NCBI GenBank assembly: GCA_003635185.1
Contig: PYJA01000096.1
Span: forward strand, 1-37,354
Source of the DNA: Candidatus Poribacteria bacterium
GTDB lineage: Bacteria; Poribacteria; WGA-4E; WGA-3G
DNA: 37,354 bases
Direction of reading: 5' to 3'
This document shows positions 10,001 through 17,231 of the stretch, piece after piece (position 1 is the first letter of the stretch; every line of letters begins with the position of its first letter). Position numbers and translations under genes: made by a program. The notes beneath the pieces were generated by a model that saw nothing but the letters and a program-made list of their open reading frames with translations, had not been told where the DNA came from and made no database searches.

Positions 10001-10795
10001 CGTCCTATTTGGCACCATCCCGCAACTGCTACTTTCAATCCGATTGTTGCAGATATTGATAACGATGGCACCAATGAATTACTGTTTAATACTGAAAACG
10101 TGTTGACCATTTTTAAGAACCCTCACGCTACTGTCTCAAAAAGTGAAAGCAGCGAAGTTTCAAGTCAATCTGATTCAGTCTCTGTCATTCCGACCGTCCC
10201 TCCGCAAATGATTTCAGCCGTCTATTCTCCACCACAACAAATTCTATTAACATTTGACAAACCGATGGATACTACTGCAGCAAATCCTTCGCGCTATCGA
10301 CTGCACCGACAAAAAACAAAAAACGGCGGTGAAACGGAACTTAGTAACACGGAATACTATGCACCCCGATCCGCTATTTTGGATAGATCACGCAAAAGGG
10401 TCGTGTTAACGTTTTCCACTAACGTTTTTAATGAAGAAAACTATTATGAGATTGAAACGTTCCAACTTTCTGACATATCTGGTGCTGAGATTCCTGAAAA
10501 TGAGAGAACATTAGTGGTAGAATTTCCAAAGAACTCTCACTCGGGAATGATCGTCTATCCAAATCCAGCGCGTGGCAATCAGGTTACATTTGATAGATTA
10601 CCTGCATCAAGCCAAATTTATATTTACGATGTTTCGGGCAACCGCGTCGCGTCCTTCGTTCCAGCTGAAGATGGTACTGCAAGGGATAAGTGCAGAAAAG
10701 TCTGGTCGTTAGATGGGGTCAGTAGTGGTGTTTATATCTATGTATTAGAAACAGAAACGGGGCGACAAGTTGGCAAGATTTCTGTCATTCGATAA
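7043..10795 (+). CDS. Secreted subtilisin-like serine protease (S8) with FG-GAP-like repeats and T9SS-type C-terminus
   Basis: A 1250-residue exported protein. Residues 1-25 form a signal peptide. Residues 45-135 look like an inhibitor-type propeptide. The S8 catalytic domain (about 145-455) shows Asp172 in VAVVDSG, His239 in GHGTHVSG, oxyanion Asn334 in AAGN and Ser402 in SGTSMAAAHISG. Downstream are Ig-like segments, then at least six acidic FG-GAP/VCBS-like repeats between about 690 and 1020 (DINGNGKLEL, DTDGDGLIEL, DMDLDGTPEI, DFDADGQTEI, DIDNDGTNEL) that would bind calcium and form a beta-propeller. A SbsA-like Ig domain begins with LTFDKPMDT. The last 80 residues (VYPNPARG to the C-terminal GKISVIR) resemble a type IX secretion sorting domain. 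It is probably a surface or extracellular protease; substrate unknown. Transcribed alone. Confidence 0.9.
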   Translation: MKNYRIYFYLFGLLICLLSSVTTKASEQIIGTSQSFSHSHSLTEMPNTPGELIVRLHSDGTFAQLNAFSKKLGAESVLPVFSPITSAGQHPLLSRTYLVRFPITSQLEQLRQRYAEHALIENVELNRLNRFFAETTPNDPRYSDQWNLKAMNLPKAWNVEQGKPSVIVAVVDSGIMREHPEFRNQLWQNTDEIPDNGVDDDKNGYVDDINGWDFSDAPTLQGIGDSTERDNEPGDETGHGTHVSGIIAAEANNGIGIAGVAWGCRLMPLRAGFRIGAGAFLQNDDVAAAIVYAADNGASVINMSLGDTVNAFLIQDAVEYAYNRGCILVAAAGNSPEPGAYYPAALNTVLSVASLDNNLQLGNSNFGASIDIAAPGEEILSTALNTDQSSPGYGYKNRSGTSMAAAHISGVAALLISANPSCSNTEIQQWLTGTARELSITHLVGAGLVDAYAALTEHIGLTAHIAVTPIPQTKGPAKSSTIEIFGSAGGKGFTQYRLEYGISETPNLWFPIGFSQTEPKYNTVLHEWDTSALAEGIYTLRLSVKDRDGKTIRDKVVVEISRTLPRISKHEAGIWLSGNLYDSTIIWQTDVLTSGAVEIFPNTENRPFIFNNAPLRVAHSDSVHLQHVVYLSGLGLPSGEYLYRLMAQNRAGLVQIDDNEGQLYPITVRNDLIQSSHLRQTASAQLGLHPIVTPKDINGNGKLELIGVEAATTAAHIFETDNIGNLMMISSLDEPISRLWATADTDGDGLIELLCNVSTKESTFTFLLEQPAHGQFPSQHIWKMEGIWGGTIADMDLDGTPEIISRHDDTNSIWIYESNENNSYSNIAMLENPTQGKNGIDTRFAIGDFDADGQTEILVGDSDGDLFIYENVGNNQYRQTWVGALPDGIPHLFAAGDLDGDAIPEFAVGAKVWTTEFDLPRQHWLFTIFTSNGNDSYHVVWHQRIRQLRDEESGITIADTNNDGKNELCIAASPNFYLVQYDGVSYRPIWHHPATATFNPIVADIDNDGTNELLFNTENVLTIFKNPHATVSKSESSEVSSQSDSVSVIPTVPPQMISAVYSPPQQILLTFDKPMDTTAANPSRYRLHRQKTKNGGETELSNTEYYAPRSAILDRSRKRVVLTFSTNVFNEENYYEIETFQLSDISGAEIPENERTLVVEFPKNSHSGMIVYPNPARGNQVTFDRLPASSQIYIYDVSGNRVASFVPAEDGTARDKCRKVWSLDGVSSGVYIYVLETETGRQVGKISVIR

Positions 10796-10805
10796 GTTTT
10801 TGTAT

Positions 10806-11241
10806 TATAGTGAAATCTAAAAATATGTTTACACATGCCCGGTAGGTGTGGTTTCTAACCGTACCATAAGCGTCAATTTAAGAAAATATTTCTTGTTCTA
10901 AAAGCCCTTCTGAATAGGCATGACGATTGGAACTGTCCACATCTTAGTCCCGTAGGGACGATATGTTTATAGAAAAACGGTGAACAACGCCTCTTTAGTC
11001 CCGTAGGGACGATATGTCCAAAATATGTCGTTGGGGGACACATATCGTCCCTACGGGACTAAAGACATATGGACATTTCATATCTATAAACATATCGTCC
11101 CTACGGGACTGAAAACACTGCCACAATGGATTTACCCCTTAAATTGACACCTATGGTTCGGTTTCTAACCGCACCATTTACATCGGTTCGGTTAGAAACC
11201 GAACCTACCATGGCGTGCAAATAATTACGGATTTTACTATA
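10806..11241. mobile_element. Composite MITE-like element, TATAGTAAAATC family
   Basis: TATAGTGAAATC (10806-10817) and GATTTTACTATA (11230-11241) bound 436 non-coding bases. Nested inside is a second inverted pair, GTCAATTTAAG (about 10873) and CTTAAATTGAC (about 11137), enclosing the fold-back array at 10944-11113; short hairpins built on CGGTTTCTAACCG flank it. It reads as at least two elements inserted into one another. With the element at 11365-11491 it accounts for most of the 10796-11556 gap, in which I see no gene. Confidence 0.55.
10944..11113. repeat. Fold-back array of four AGTCCCGTAGGGACGATATG units
   Basis: Two forward units (from 10944 and 10994) are followed by two inverted units (from 11040 and 11084). 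The outer pair shares the extension reading TTTATAG / CTATAAA and the inner pair shares TCC / GGA, so they pair as nested arms. Each unit also contains the small palindrome GTCCCTACGGGAC. Spacing is irregular and there are no spacers of constant length, so it is not a CRISPR array. Confidence 0.7.
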
Positions 11242-11364
11242 TAACCCAAGTTGCTATCTATGAGTTTTTAGACATGGAAACACGTCTTTAATGAAAAAAT
11301 GCTGATAATTAGCCAGTCCTTTGTAGCGTCCACTTCCAGTTTGCGCTCTTATGACACAATCTGG

Positions 11365-11491
11365 ATGAAGTTTAAATAAATATTTCGGTAAAGGGGCGAG
11401 GTTAGGAAACCTCGCCAGCAGCAGGTGTACATCTCTGCTGGCGAGGTTTCCTAACCTCGCTAAATTACCCAATTCATTTTTTAATCTTCAT
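11365..11491. mobile_element. Miniature inverted-repeat element with ATGAAGATTAA-type ends
   Basis: The ends, ATGAAGTTTAAATAAAT on the left and, read inverted, ATGAAGATTAAAAAATG on the right, are imperfect terminal repeats of about 25 bases. The core is a perfect 25-base inverted repeat, 11396-11420 and 11436-11460, each arm itself containing the GCGAGGTT-AGGA-AACCTCGC palindrome. Relatives lie at 13909-14102 and 14694-14943. Its position just downstream of the leftward HEAT-TPR gene means the long hairpin could end that transcript. Confidence 0.6.
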
Positions 11492-11556
11492 GAAGATTGT
11501 GCTACTATGTGGCAACTTAGGTTAAAATAGGAGAATTAGCACACAAAGCAGTTTGG

Positions 11557-13425
11557 CTATTTCTTTATCCCGCGTAGATATAGGAATGAAGTACAAAAAC
11601 GAGGAATTTTCTGAGAGTCTGCCTCATAAATATGAGATAAGACTCCTACAATATCTGGATATGATTTGCTGGTGCGGCGCATCTTTTTTGTCAGTGCGTT
11701 TTGAACGACTCTCGTAGCTTTATCTGGATACTTAGATTTTTGGGCTATTTCTGCCAGGTGGTAGTGCGCTGGAACATAATCGCTTTGTAGGCGAGTCGCT
11801 TGTTGCAAAGCGTCTGTAGCCTTGTTTAATTGTCCACTCTTGCTGAGAACCCACCCCAACGTATCATGGTAAGGAGCAACATCCGAATTAAGCCTAACTG
11901 CGGTGTATGCCAATGCTTCGGTCAAGAGATGTTTCTGTTGATACCCATCTGAATAGAGTTGCGCGAGATTATTGTAAGCTTCCGCCTCGTTAGGGGCAAT
12001 ATTTATGGCAGCTTCATACGCAAGTCGTGCTTTGTCAAGATGTCCAAGCCGTTTGTACGCTGTACCCAGAATGTTATAAGTCTTATAATCGTTTTTATCG
12101 TTAATACCGCTATAATATGGATATGATGCTTCTGCCACAAAGGGTTGGGACGATTCATTTTTCCGTGCTTTCAGATAAAACTCATAAGCCTCCACTGCAA
12201 GGGCGTATTGGTTCTCCTGAAAATGTGCAAACCCCAAATTCTTATATAAAACAAGGTTTATCGAATCAATTCCACGAATAAGTTCATACATTTCAATCGC
12301 GCTGCGGTAGTCTGCTTGTTGGATAAAGAAATTCCCCGCATCAAGATATTGTTGAGGGGTGTCCACAAAAGCCATCTCAGGGCTGAGCGGGTAAGGGGCG
12401 CGAGGGCGGCGTTGTACCTGTGAATAGACGAGGGCAATTGTTGCAGCAGCCAGTAAACAGACCAGGACAAGGTAGAGACGCGTACGGGAGACCCATTGCT
12501 TTGAGAGATATGTACTTGGGCGCAGCATTATAGCGAAAACGCTCGGTTTAAACTTTCGTTCCTCCGGTTCATAAATAACAACAGAAGTATTGGGAACAAG
12601 TACCGGTAGCGCAGGTGTAGATCCATGCTGCTGACGCGTTTCTACTTTCGCTTCTGAATCTTCGCGGCGATCTGGACCATCTTTTACTTCGGTTTCCGAG
12701 GCTTCTGAAAATGCAACATAGCCGGTAGATTCTTCAGAAATCGTTTCATCAGCCTGTAGGTCTTCTTCGATTGTTAAATCGATTATCTGTGTTTCAGTAT
12801 CATCATGAGGAAGGATATTTTCTTCAGTGCTCGCCGAGGAGTCCAAAGGACCTTCAATAATTACTTCATCAGAATCCGGGGACAAATCGTCAGGATAGTC
12901 TTCACTGGGAGTCGCTTGGCTCAATTCCAGTTGCTCCGCTTCCAAAGAGGGCAATTCACTTAAATCTGGCGAATCCGTAGAAGTGGTAAAAGGCTCACTA
13001 TTTTCCGATGTTGTTTCAATAGCGTCAGTCCTTGGATATCTGGCGGTAATAAGGCCAATGCTCTTCTGTACTTCCTTGCGGGTTAACGGTGATACTTCTG
13101 TGCTTAAGAGTGATTCCAGTGCAGGAAGTGCATCTGTAGTTCCGATGCTTCCAAGTGTCTCAATGAGTGTCCAGCGGGTTAAATCGCTATCTTCATCCTT
13201 TAAAGCATCAACAAGCGCAGATGTTGCTTCCGGAAAATTGCATTTCTGTAACGCGTTCGCTGCTTCACGACGCACGCCGGGGGCAACATCGGACAATGCT
13301 TTTAGCAGAAAAGGCAAAACTTGCGCGTCACCTATATTGCCAATCTCTATAACCGCCGCCCTACGAGTCGCTATCGGCTGCGAAATATCTGTTAAATTCT
13401 GTGTAAGCTGTTCAAATGATGGCAT
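11557..13425 (-). CDS. HEAT-repeat / TPR membrane protein
   Basis: A 622-residue protein with three zones. Residues 1-125 are HEAT-like helical repeats (PFLLKALSDVAPGVRREAANAL, ALVDALKDEDSDLTRWTLIETLGSIG). Residues 135-290 form a long acidic Ser/Thr/Glu-rich linker. A single transmembrane helix, about 316-336 (LYLVLVCLLAAATIALVYSQ), follows a basic stretch, which predicts the HEAT part in the cytoplasm and the rest in the periplasm. Residues 355-600 are tetratricopeptide repeats (YNILGTAYKRLGHLDKARLAYEAAINIAPNEAEAYNNLAQLY and others). Both repeat types bind proteins, so this is probably a scaffold bridging the inner membrane; partner unknown. The ATG at 13425 has no strong RBS. Transcribed alone. 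Confidence 0.75.
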   Translation of the reverse strand: MPSFEQLTQNLTDISQPIATRRAAVIEIGNIGDAQVLPFLLKALSDVAPGVRREAANALQKCNFPEATSALVDALKDEDSDLTRWTLIETLGSIGTTDALPALESLLSTEVSPLTRKEVQKSIGLITARYPRTDAIETTSENSEPFTTSTDSPDLSELPSLEAEQLELSQATPSEDYPDDLSPDSDEVIIEGPLDSSASTEENILPHDDTETQIIDLTIEEDLQADETISEESTGYVAFSEASETEVKDGPDRREDSEAKVETRQQHGSTPALPVLVPNTSVVIYEPEERKFKPSVFAIMLRPSTYLSKQWVSRTRLYLVLVCLLAAATIALVYSQVQRRPRAPYPLSPEMAFVDTPQQYLDAGNFFIQQADYRSAIEMYELIRGIDSINLVLYKNLGFAHFQENQYALAVEAYEFYLKARKNESSQPFVAEASYPYYSGINDKNDYKTYNILGTAYKRLGHLDKARLAYEAAINIAPNEAEAYNNLAQLYSDGYQQKHLLTEALAYTAVRLNSDVAPYHDTLGWVLSKSGQLNKATDALQQATRLQSDYVPAHYHLAEIAQKSKYPDKATRVVQNALTKKMRRTSKSYPDIVGVLSHIYEADSQKIPRFCTSFLYLRGIKK

Positions 13426-13625
13426 AATTCATTCACGAATAAAATTGCTCGCGCCTCCGTTTCTCCAACCTCGTGGATGAAGCCAGGACGGTTTTCACGA
13501 TAATTTCGACTTTGCATATCAATAGGTCACACTATATTCAATTTGTGTAAACCTTATCCCTAATAAAACGATTTCTTAGCGGAAAAGATACACCTTTTGT
13601 CTGAAGAATGAATGTGAGTTAATGT

Positions 13626-13667
13626 AAAAACTGGACAGGCCTTCTTTTATGGGTATGTCCAGTTTTT
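13626..13667. terminator. Perfect 12-base hairpin with T-runs on both strands
   Basis: AAAAACTGGACA (13626-13637) pairs perfectly with TGTCCAGTTTTT (13656-13667) across an 18-base loop. The A and T runs make it terminator-like in both directions, although no gene ends next to it. Fragments of the same ACTGGACA motif occur near 28725 and 32190, so it may simply be part of a repeat family. Confidence 0.4.
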
Positions 13668-13700
13668 GTCACCCTTTTTTTGTCAGAATCTCGGAAAATA

Positions 13701-13807
13701 CCAAATCAACGGTCCGAATCATGGAGCATCATGTAGAATACCATACGGAGAATCAGGGCGAATACCATACGGGGAATGCCATACGCGCATTCATACCGTT
13801 GATTTGG
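13701..13807. repeat. Inverted repeat CCAAATCAACGGT with tandem inner units
   Basis: CCAAATCAACGGT (13701-13713) is perfectly inverted at 13795-13807. Between the arms the motif GAATACCATACGG occurs twice. Pieces of the same sequence (AAATCAACGG, GAATCATGG, GCGCATTC, TTTAGGCATTCCCC) recur as inserts within other elements near 14025-14065 and 15022-15090. The whole 13426-15385 stretch is repeat sequence; frames in it, such as 13649-13909, have no RBS and cross the repeats. Confidence 0.55.
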
Positions 13808-13908
13808 CGTATTCTACCACGCGCATGCTGCTTTAGGCATTTCCCGGAGGACGCGGAAGGTGTTGCTTTCTGGATCAGCAATATTTTCAAAGCATTGGAA
13901 TATATATA

Positions 13909-14102
13909 ATGAAGATTAAGTTATTAATTCGGTAATTGTCCATCCGCACGAGACACGTATACCCACAGCTGCGAGGTTAGGAAACCTCACCAGCAGAGAT
14001 ATACACCTGCTGCTGGCGAGGCGGGGAATGCCTAAATGGCATTGGTCCCATTGATTTCTTCCTAACCTTGCCAAAGGACCCAATTTATTTTTTAATCTTC
14101 AT
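13909..14102. mobile_element. Miniature element, ATGAAGATTAA ends, with an internal insert
   Basis: ATGAAGATTAA at 13909 and TTAATCTTCAT ending at 14102 are perfect 11-base ends that extend imperfectly to about 24 bases. The inner GCGAGGTTAGGAAACCTC palindrome family is present, but the second palindrome arm is interrupted by a segment containing GGGGAATGCCTAAATGGC and ending TTGATTTCTT, as if another small repeat had inserted into the hairpin. Confidence 0.55.
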
Positions 14103-14104
14103 AT

Positions 14105-14237
14105 AAGGGGGGTTAAAAAGGCGTTATTTCAATGATATTTCAGTGATTTATCTCCCCGGACGCTATCGGTATGGGGACCCACCCCCTAAATCCCCCTTAT
14201 CAGTGAGTGGGATTTAAGAGAAACTGCGTAAGTCCTG
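14105..14237. mobile_element. Left-truncated copy of the CAGGACTTACGC miniature element
   Basis: From GGGGGGTTAAAAAGGCG through ATGATATTTCAGTGATTTA to the end GCGTAAGTCCTG (14226-14237) it matches the complete copy at 14801-14933. Its left terminal repeat is missing, and about 25 extra bases (CCGGACGCTATCGGTATGGG) sit in the centre. Confidence 0.55.
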
Positions 14238-14240
14238 TTA

Positions 14241-14425
14241 AAAGGATACCTGCTTTTCTGCTTTTTGTCTCTAAAAACTTAAAAAATTGTCCAAACTATA
14301 GTAAGCAGAGAAGAAGGTTCATTTTATTGTCCTTTCAAAAAAAAATTTTATTATTATTCTGAAAGGATACCTGCTTTTCTGCTTTTTGTCTCTAAAAATC
14401 TTAAAATTGTCCAAACTTTAGTAAG
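14241..14425 (+). repeat. Two direct repeats of about 64 bases, 121 bases apart
   Basis: A unit beginning AAAGGATACCTGCTTTTCTG and ending near TTGTCCAAACTATAGTAAG starts at 14241 and again at 14362, with only a few differences. The intervening bases are AT-rich. No coding potential is seen. The arrangement suggests a local duplication or a pair of insertion ends. Confidence 0.65.
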
Positions 14426-14693
14426 AAAAAATGCGTCCGTCTTAAATTCAACAAAAATAGCCAAAAAAAAATAAGTAATTTCGCAAATTTTCTAAAAATT
14501 AATTTGACATTTACTGAAACTTACGTTGATAATACCTAACGTGAGTTTGATAATAAAAATGTGAGTTCGCTCTAAACACTTTTCATGGGGCCAAAAGCAG
14601 TCCTTTTGTCCCATAACCTATTAGGTTGTGCCATTTTTTGCGAAAAATAGCAGAGAACGCTGCGGGTGAAAACTTTTTCAAGCTCACGTTAAA

Positions 14694-14943
14694 TAAAGAT
14701 TAAGAAAATATTTCGGTAATGTGGCGAGGTGAGGAAACCTCGCCAGCAGCGGGGTCCGCGTGTCTCGTGTGGGCCGAAAATTACCGAATTTATTTTTAAT
14801 CAGGACTTACGCATTCCCCCTTGATAAGGGGGTTAGGGGGGTTAAAAAGGCGTTATTTTAATGATATTTCAGTGATTTAACCCCCTAAGTCCCCCTTATC
14901 AGTGGGACTTTAAGAGAAAATGCGTAAGTCATGTTTAATCTTC
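14694..14943. mobile_element. ATGAAGATTAA-type element split by a later insertion
   Basis: The left end (AAAGATTAAGAAAATATTTC) and the GCGAGG palindrome core match the elements at 11365 and 13909. The right end reads TTACCGAATTTATTTTTAAT up to 14800, is broken by the CAGGACTTACGC element, and resumes as TTTAATCTTC at 14934-14943. Confidence 0.5.
14801..14933. mobile_element. Complete CAGGACTTACGC miniature element flanked by TTTAAT duplication
   Basis: Terminal repeats CAGGACTTACGCATT (14801-14815) and AATGCGTAAGTCATG (14919-14933) match at 14 of 15 positions. Sub-terminal arms rich in CCCCCTT / AAGGGGG fold inward. TTTAAT occurs on both sides (14795-14800 and 14934-14939), a plausible target duplication. 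It lies inside the right end of the element at 14694-14943, so it inserted later. Confidence 0.65.
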
Positions 14944-14981
14944 GGATAGATTGTGGGACAAGGTCGCAACTTGAGTTATAT

Positions 14982-15155
14982 TATAGTAAAAACCACAATT
15001 ATCTGGACATTGACGAGGTTAGGAAGAAATCAACGGTATGAATCATGGCGAATGCCGGACGCGCATTCGCCTTTAGGCATTCCCCGCCTCGCCAGCAGCG
15101 ATGGTGTGGAGATTGTTGTTCATTGAGATGTCCACATATTTTCGGTTTTACTATA
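14982..15155. mobile_element. MITE-like element, TATAGTAAAAACC ends
   Basis: TATAGTAAAAACC (14982-14994) is mirrored by GGTTTTACTATA (15144-15155), and inner TGGACAT / TGTCCACA bases continue the symmetry. The central CGAGGTTAGG / CCTCGCCAGCAG palindrome is interrupted by a segment with AAGAAATCAACGG and TTTAGGCATTCCCC, related to the repeat at 13701. The last roughly 230 bases before the proteasome operon (15156-15385) hold only regulatory sequence. Confidence 0.6.
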
Positions 15156-15314
15156 AAGGCTATAGACAGAATATATTTCCGCAATAACTGATTTTTTAAC
15201 TTGCATGCATTTGCGAAGTATGTTAAACTAATGGCAATTGTCAAAGTTGAGTCAATTTTTTAGCAAATCTGCCAAAAATCAAGAATTATTATATTTGCTA
15301 ACATAGACGATAAA

Positions 15315-15344
15315 TTCGCAAATTAGTTGGAAATGTGGTAAACT
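15315..15344 (+). promoter_or_regulatory. Tentative promoter of the proteasome operon
   Basis: TTCGCA (15315-15320), an 18-base spacer and TAAACT (15339-15344) form a weak sigma70-like pair; the first base of the transcript would fall near 15351, about 35 bases before the arc ATG at 15386. A similar weak pair, TTGCAT-N17-TAAACT, lies at 15201-15229. Neither is strong, and the true promoter could differ. Confidence 0.25.
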
Positions 15345-15385
15345 CTATCGTAAAGTCACCCTTTTTGTCTGAGGAGACGTTCAAA

Positions 15386-17173
15386 ATGGACGATAAAGAG
15401 AAATATAGCGACGGGAAAGAAAAGTTTGGTGAGACTGACGGGAACCGTTACGATCGTAAATCTTTTGAGGACGAGGATGAGTTGGAATTGGATGAGGATA
15501 TTGAAGAAGAGGCAAGTTCTGGCTATTCCTTGCGGCTAATCCATCATATTATTTCAGAAACACCTGTGGAAGACCGTAGACGGCGTTTTTTAATTGAATT
15601 ACGTCGCTCAATCATCAATGATGAAGGCGAATTTCGGCAGAGAGTTCGAGCCATAGAACAGGAAGCTGTCCGTATACATGCTGAGATGACCGAACAAATT
15701 GATAAACTGACGGCACCAGCAAATCGCATCGGTACACTCCTCGCGATCCCCGAAGATGACACAGCACGCGTTACTGTTGGGGGCTCTGAATACTATGCTA
15801 ATATTGACCCGCAATTAGACGCAGAAAACCTTAAAAAAGGCATGAGTGTGCTTTTAAACGAAGCTTTTGTCGTTGTTGGTGAACTCGGTTATACTGAATC
15901 AGGGCCAATTGCCAAAATTGCCGATGTGCTTCCCGATGGCAGGCTTCGCGTTGGGTCTGAACCGAGTCTCCAATCTGTTATTATTGAACGTGCTACAGAC
16001 TTGGCAGATGTCAAACTAAAGTCCGGTGACGAAGTCCGTCTTGATGCCAATTTAAAAGTTGCCATTGAACGGATCGCCTCAAAAGAGCAGAAAGATTATG
16101 CGCTTGAAGCAGTACCGCAAATTCCATGGACAAAAGTTGGCGGGCTTGACGAAACTATTCAGCGGATTAAGGACACTATTGAACAACCGATTTTGCATCC
16201 TGAACTCTTCAAGCGGTTTCAATATACTGTACCGAAAGGATTTCTTCTCCACGGTCCCCCCGGTTGTGGCAAAACACTTATCGGGAAAGCAACCGCTTAC
16301 AACTTAACCGAACGCCTCAAAACAGAAACAGGTGCAGAGGTTGAAGGTACTTTCCTTCATATTAAAGGTCCTGAAATACTCAATATGTGGCTCGGTGAGT
16401 CGGAGCGGAAGGTCAGAGAAATCTTTCAGATGGCACGCGAGAAGCGTGATGAGGGCAAACTTGCTTTCGTCTTTATTGATGAAGCGGAATCTATTTTGGG
16501 AACTCGCCGGGCTATGCGTTCACATAGCATCTCTAATACACTGGTGCCGATGTTCTGTGCAGAAATGGACGGAATTGAACCTTTGCAAGAGGTCGTTATC
16601 ATTTTGGCTACTAATCGTCCCGACTTAATTGACCCTGCTATTCTCCGACCAGGGCGGATTGATAGAAAGATCAAAGTGACACGTCCAAATAAAGACGCTG
16701 CCAAAGATATTTTCAGCATCTACCTAACTCCGGAACTTCCCATTGAAACAGAACCTGGTGAAACTGCCGATAAAGAAATCGTTGACGGTTTAATTGTACA
16801 AGTTGTTGACGAAATGTTTCGCGAAACATCTGAAAACCGCTTCCTTGAAGTTGCTCTTCGTAGTGGTAGGCGCGACATTCTTTATCGTGGTCATCTCTGT
16901 AGTGGTGCGATTATTGAGTCTATTGTTCAGAGAGCGAAAGAATCTGCCATGAAACGGGCCATCGCAGCGCCTGAAACAGAGACAGGCATTTCGTTAGACG
17001 ATCTATTAAACGCACTCACTGCAGAATATAGTGAAAACGACATTTTCCCGCCAACCGAGGCGACTGAGGATTGGCTTAAACTTCTTGACTATGATCCCGT
17101 GAATGTTGTTAAAGTTACGCCTATTCAGGCCGAAAAGAAAGAGTCTCAAAAAACACCAAGTCCGGTGATTTAA
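15386..17173 (+). CDS. arc: Proteasome-associated AAA ATPase (ARC/Mpa type)
   Basis: A 595-residue unfoldase expected to form a hexameric ring that recognises UBact-tagged proteins and threads them into the 20S core. Start chosen at ATG 15386, 9 bases after GAGGAG; a GTG frame from 15335 lacks an RBS. Residues 1-45 are very acidic; about 60-112 are coiled-coil, the segment that captures Pup in Mpa; about 112-235 form the tandem OB domains; about 240-595 are the AAA module with Walker A GPPGCGKT (290-297), Walker B FVFIDEAES (D365, E366) and the RPGRIDR arginine-finger region near 421. Mycobacterial Mpa ends in a GQYL-type activator tail; here the end is TPSPVI, with no HbYX or QYL motif. First gene of the locus. 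Confidence 0.93.
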   Translation: MDDKEKYSDGKEKFGETDGNRYDRKSFEDEDELELDEDIEEEASSGYSLRLIHHIISETPVEDRRRRFLIELRRSIINDEGEFRQRVRAIEQEAVRIHAEMTEQIDKLTAPANRIGTLLAIPEDDTARVTVGGSEYYANIDPQLDAENLKKGMSVLLNEAFVVVGELGYTESGPIAKIADVLPDGRLRVGSEPSLQSVIIERATDLADVKLKSGDEVRLDANLKVAIERIASKEQKDYALEAVPQIPWTKVGGLDETIQRIKDTIEQPILHPELFKRFQYTVPKGFLLHGPPGCGKTLIGKATAYNLTERLKTETGAEVEGTFLHIKGPEILNMWLGESERKVREIFQMAREKRDEGKLAFVFIDEAESILGTRRAMRSHSISNTLVPMFCAEMDGIEPLQEVVIILATNRPDLIDPAILRPGRIDRKIKVTRPNKDAAKDIFSIYLTPELPIETEPGETADKEIVDGLIVQVVDEMFRETSENRFLEVALRSGRRDILYRGHLCSGAIIESIVQRAKESAMKRAIAAPETETGISLDDLLNALTAEYSENDIFPPTEATEDWLKLLDYDPVNVVKVTPIQAEKKESQKTPSPVI

Positions 17174-17231
17174 CGCTTACCTTCCATCGTGGAGTTAACA
17201 CATATTGCCGAAACCATGGAAAGATGTAATA

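Noticed and set aside
10944..11113. CRISPR array
   Set aside because: Units are inverted as well as direct, only four in number, and spacing is irregular; no cas genes are near.
11254..11472. 72-codon ORF on the minus strand
   Set aside because: Lies across the hairpin element at 11365-11491; its amino acids repeat the palindrome (NLARLGNLASR).
13649..13909. 86-codon ORF
   Set aside because: No RBS, composed of inverted and tandem repeats, and no recognisable protein motif.
15335..15385. GTG start for the ARC ATPase
   Set aside because: No RBS upstream, and the ATG at 15386 has a strong GAGGAG with correct spacing.
17205..17231. TTG start for dop
   Set aside because: The ATG at 17232 gives the canonical MHRLFGIETEYG start seen in Dop.
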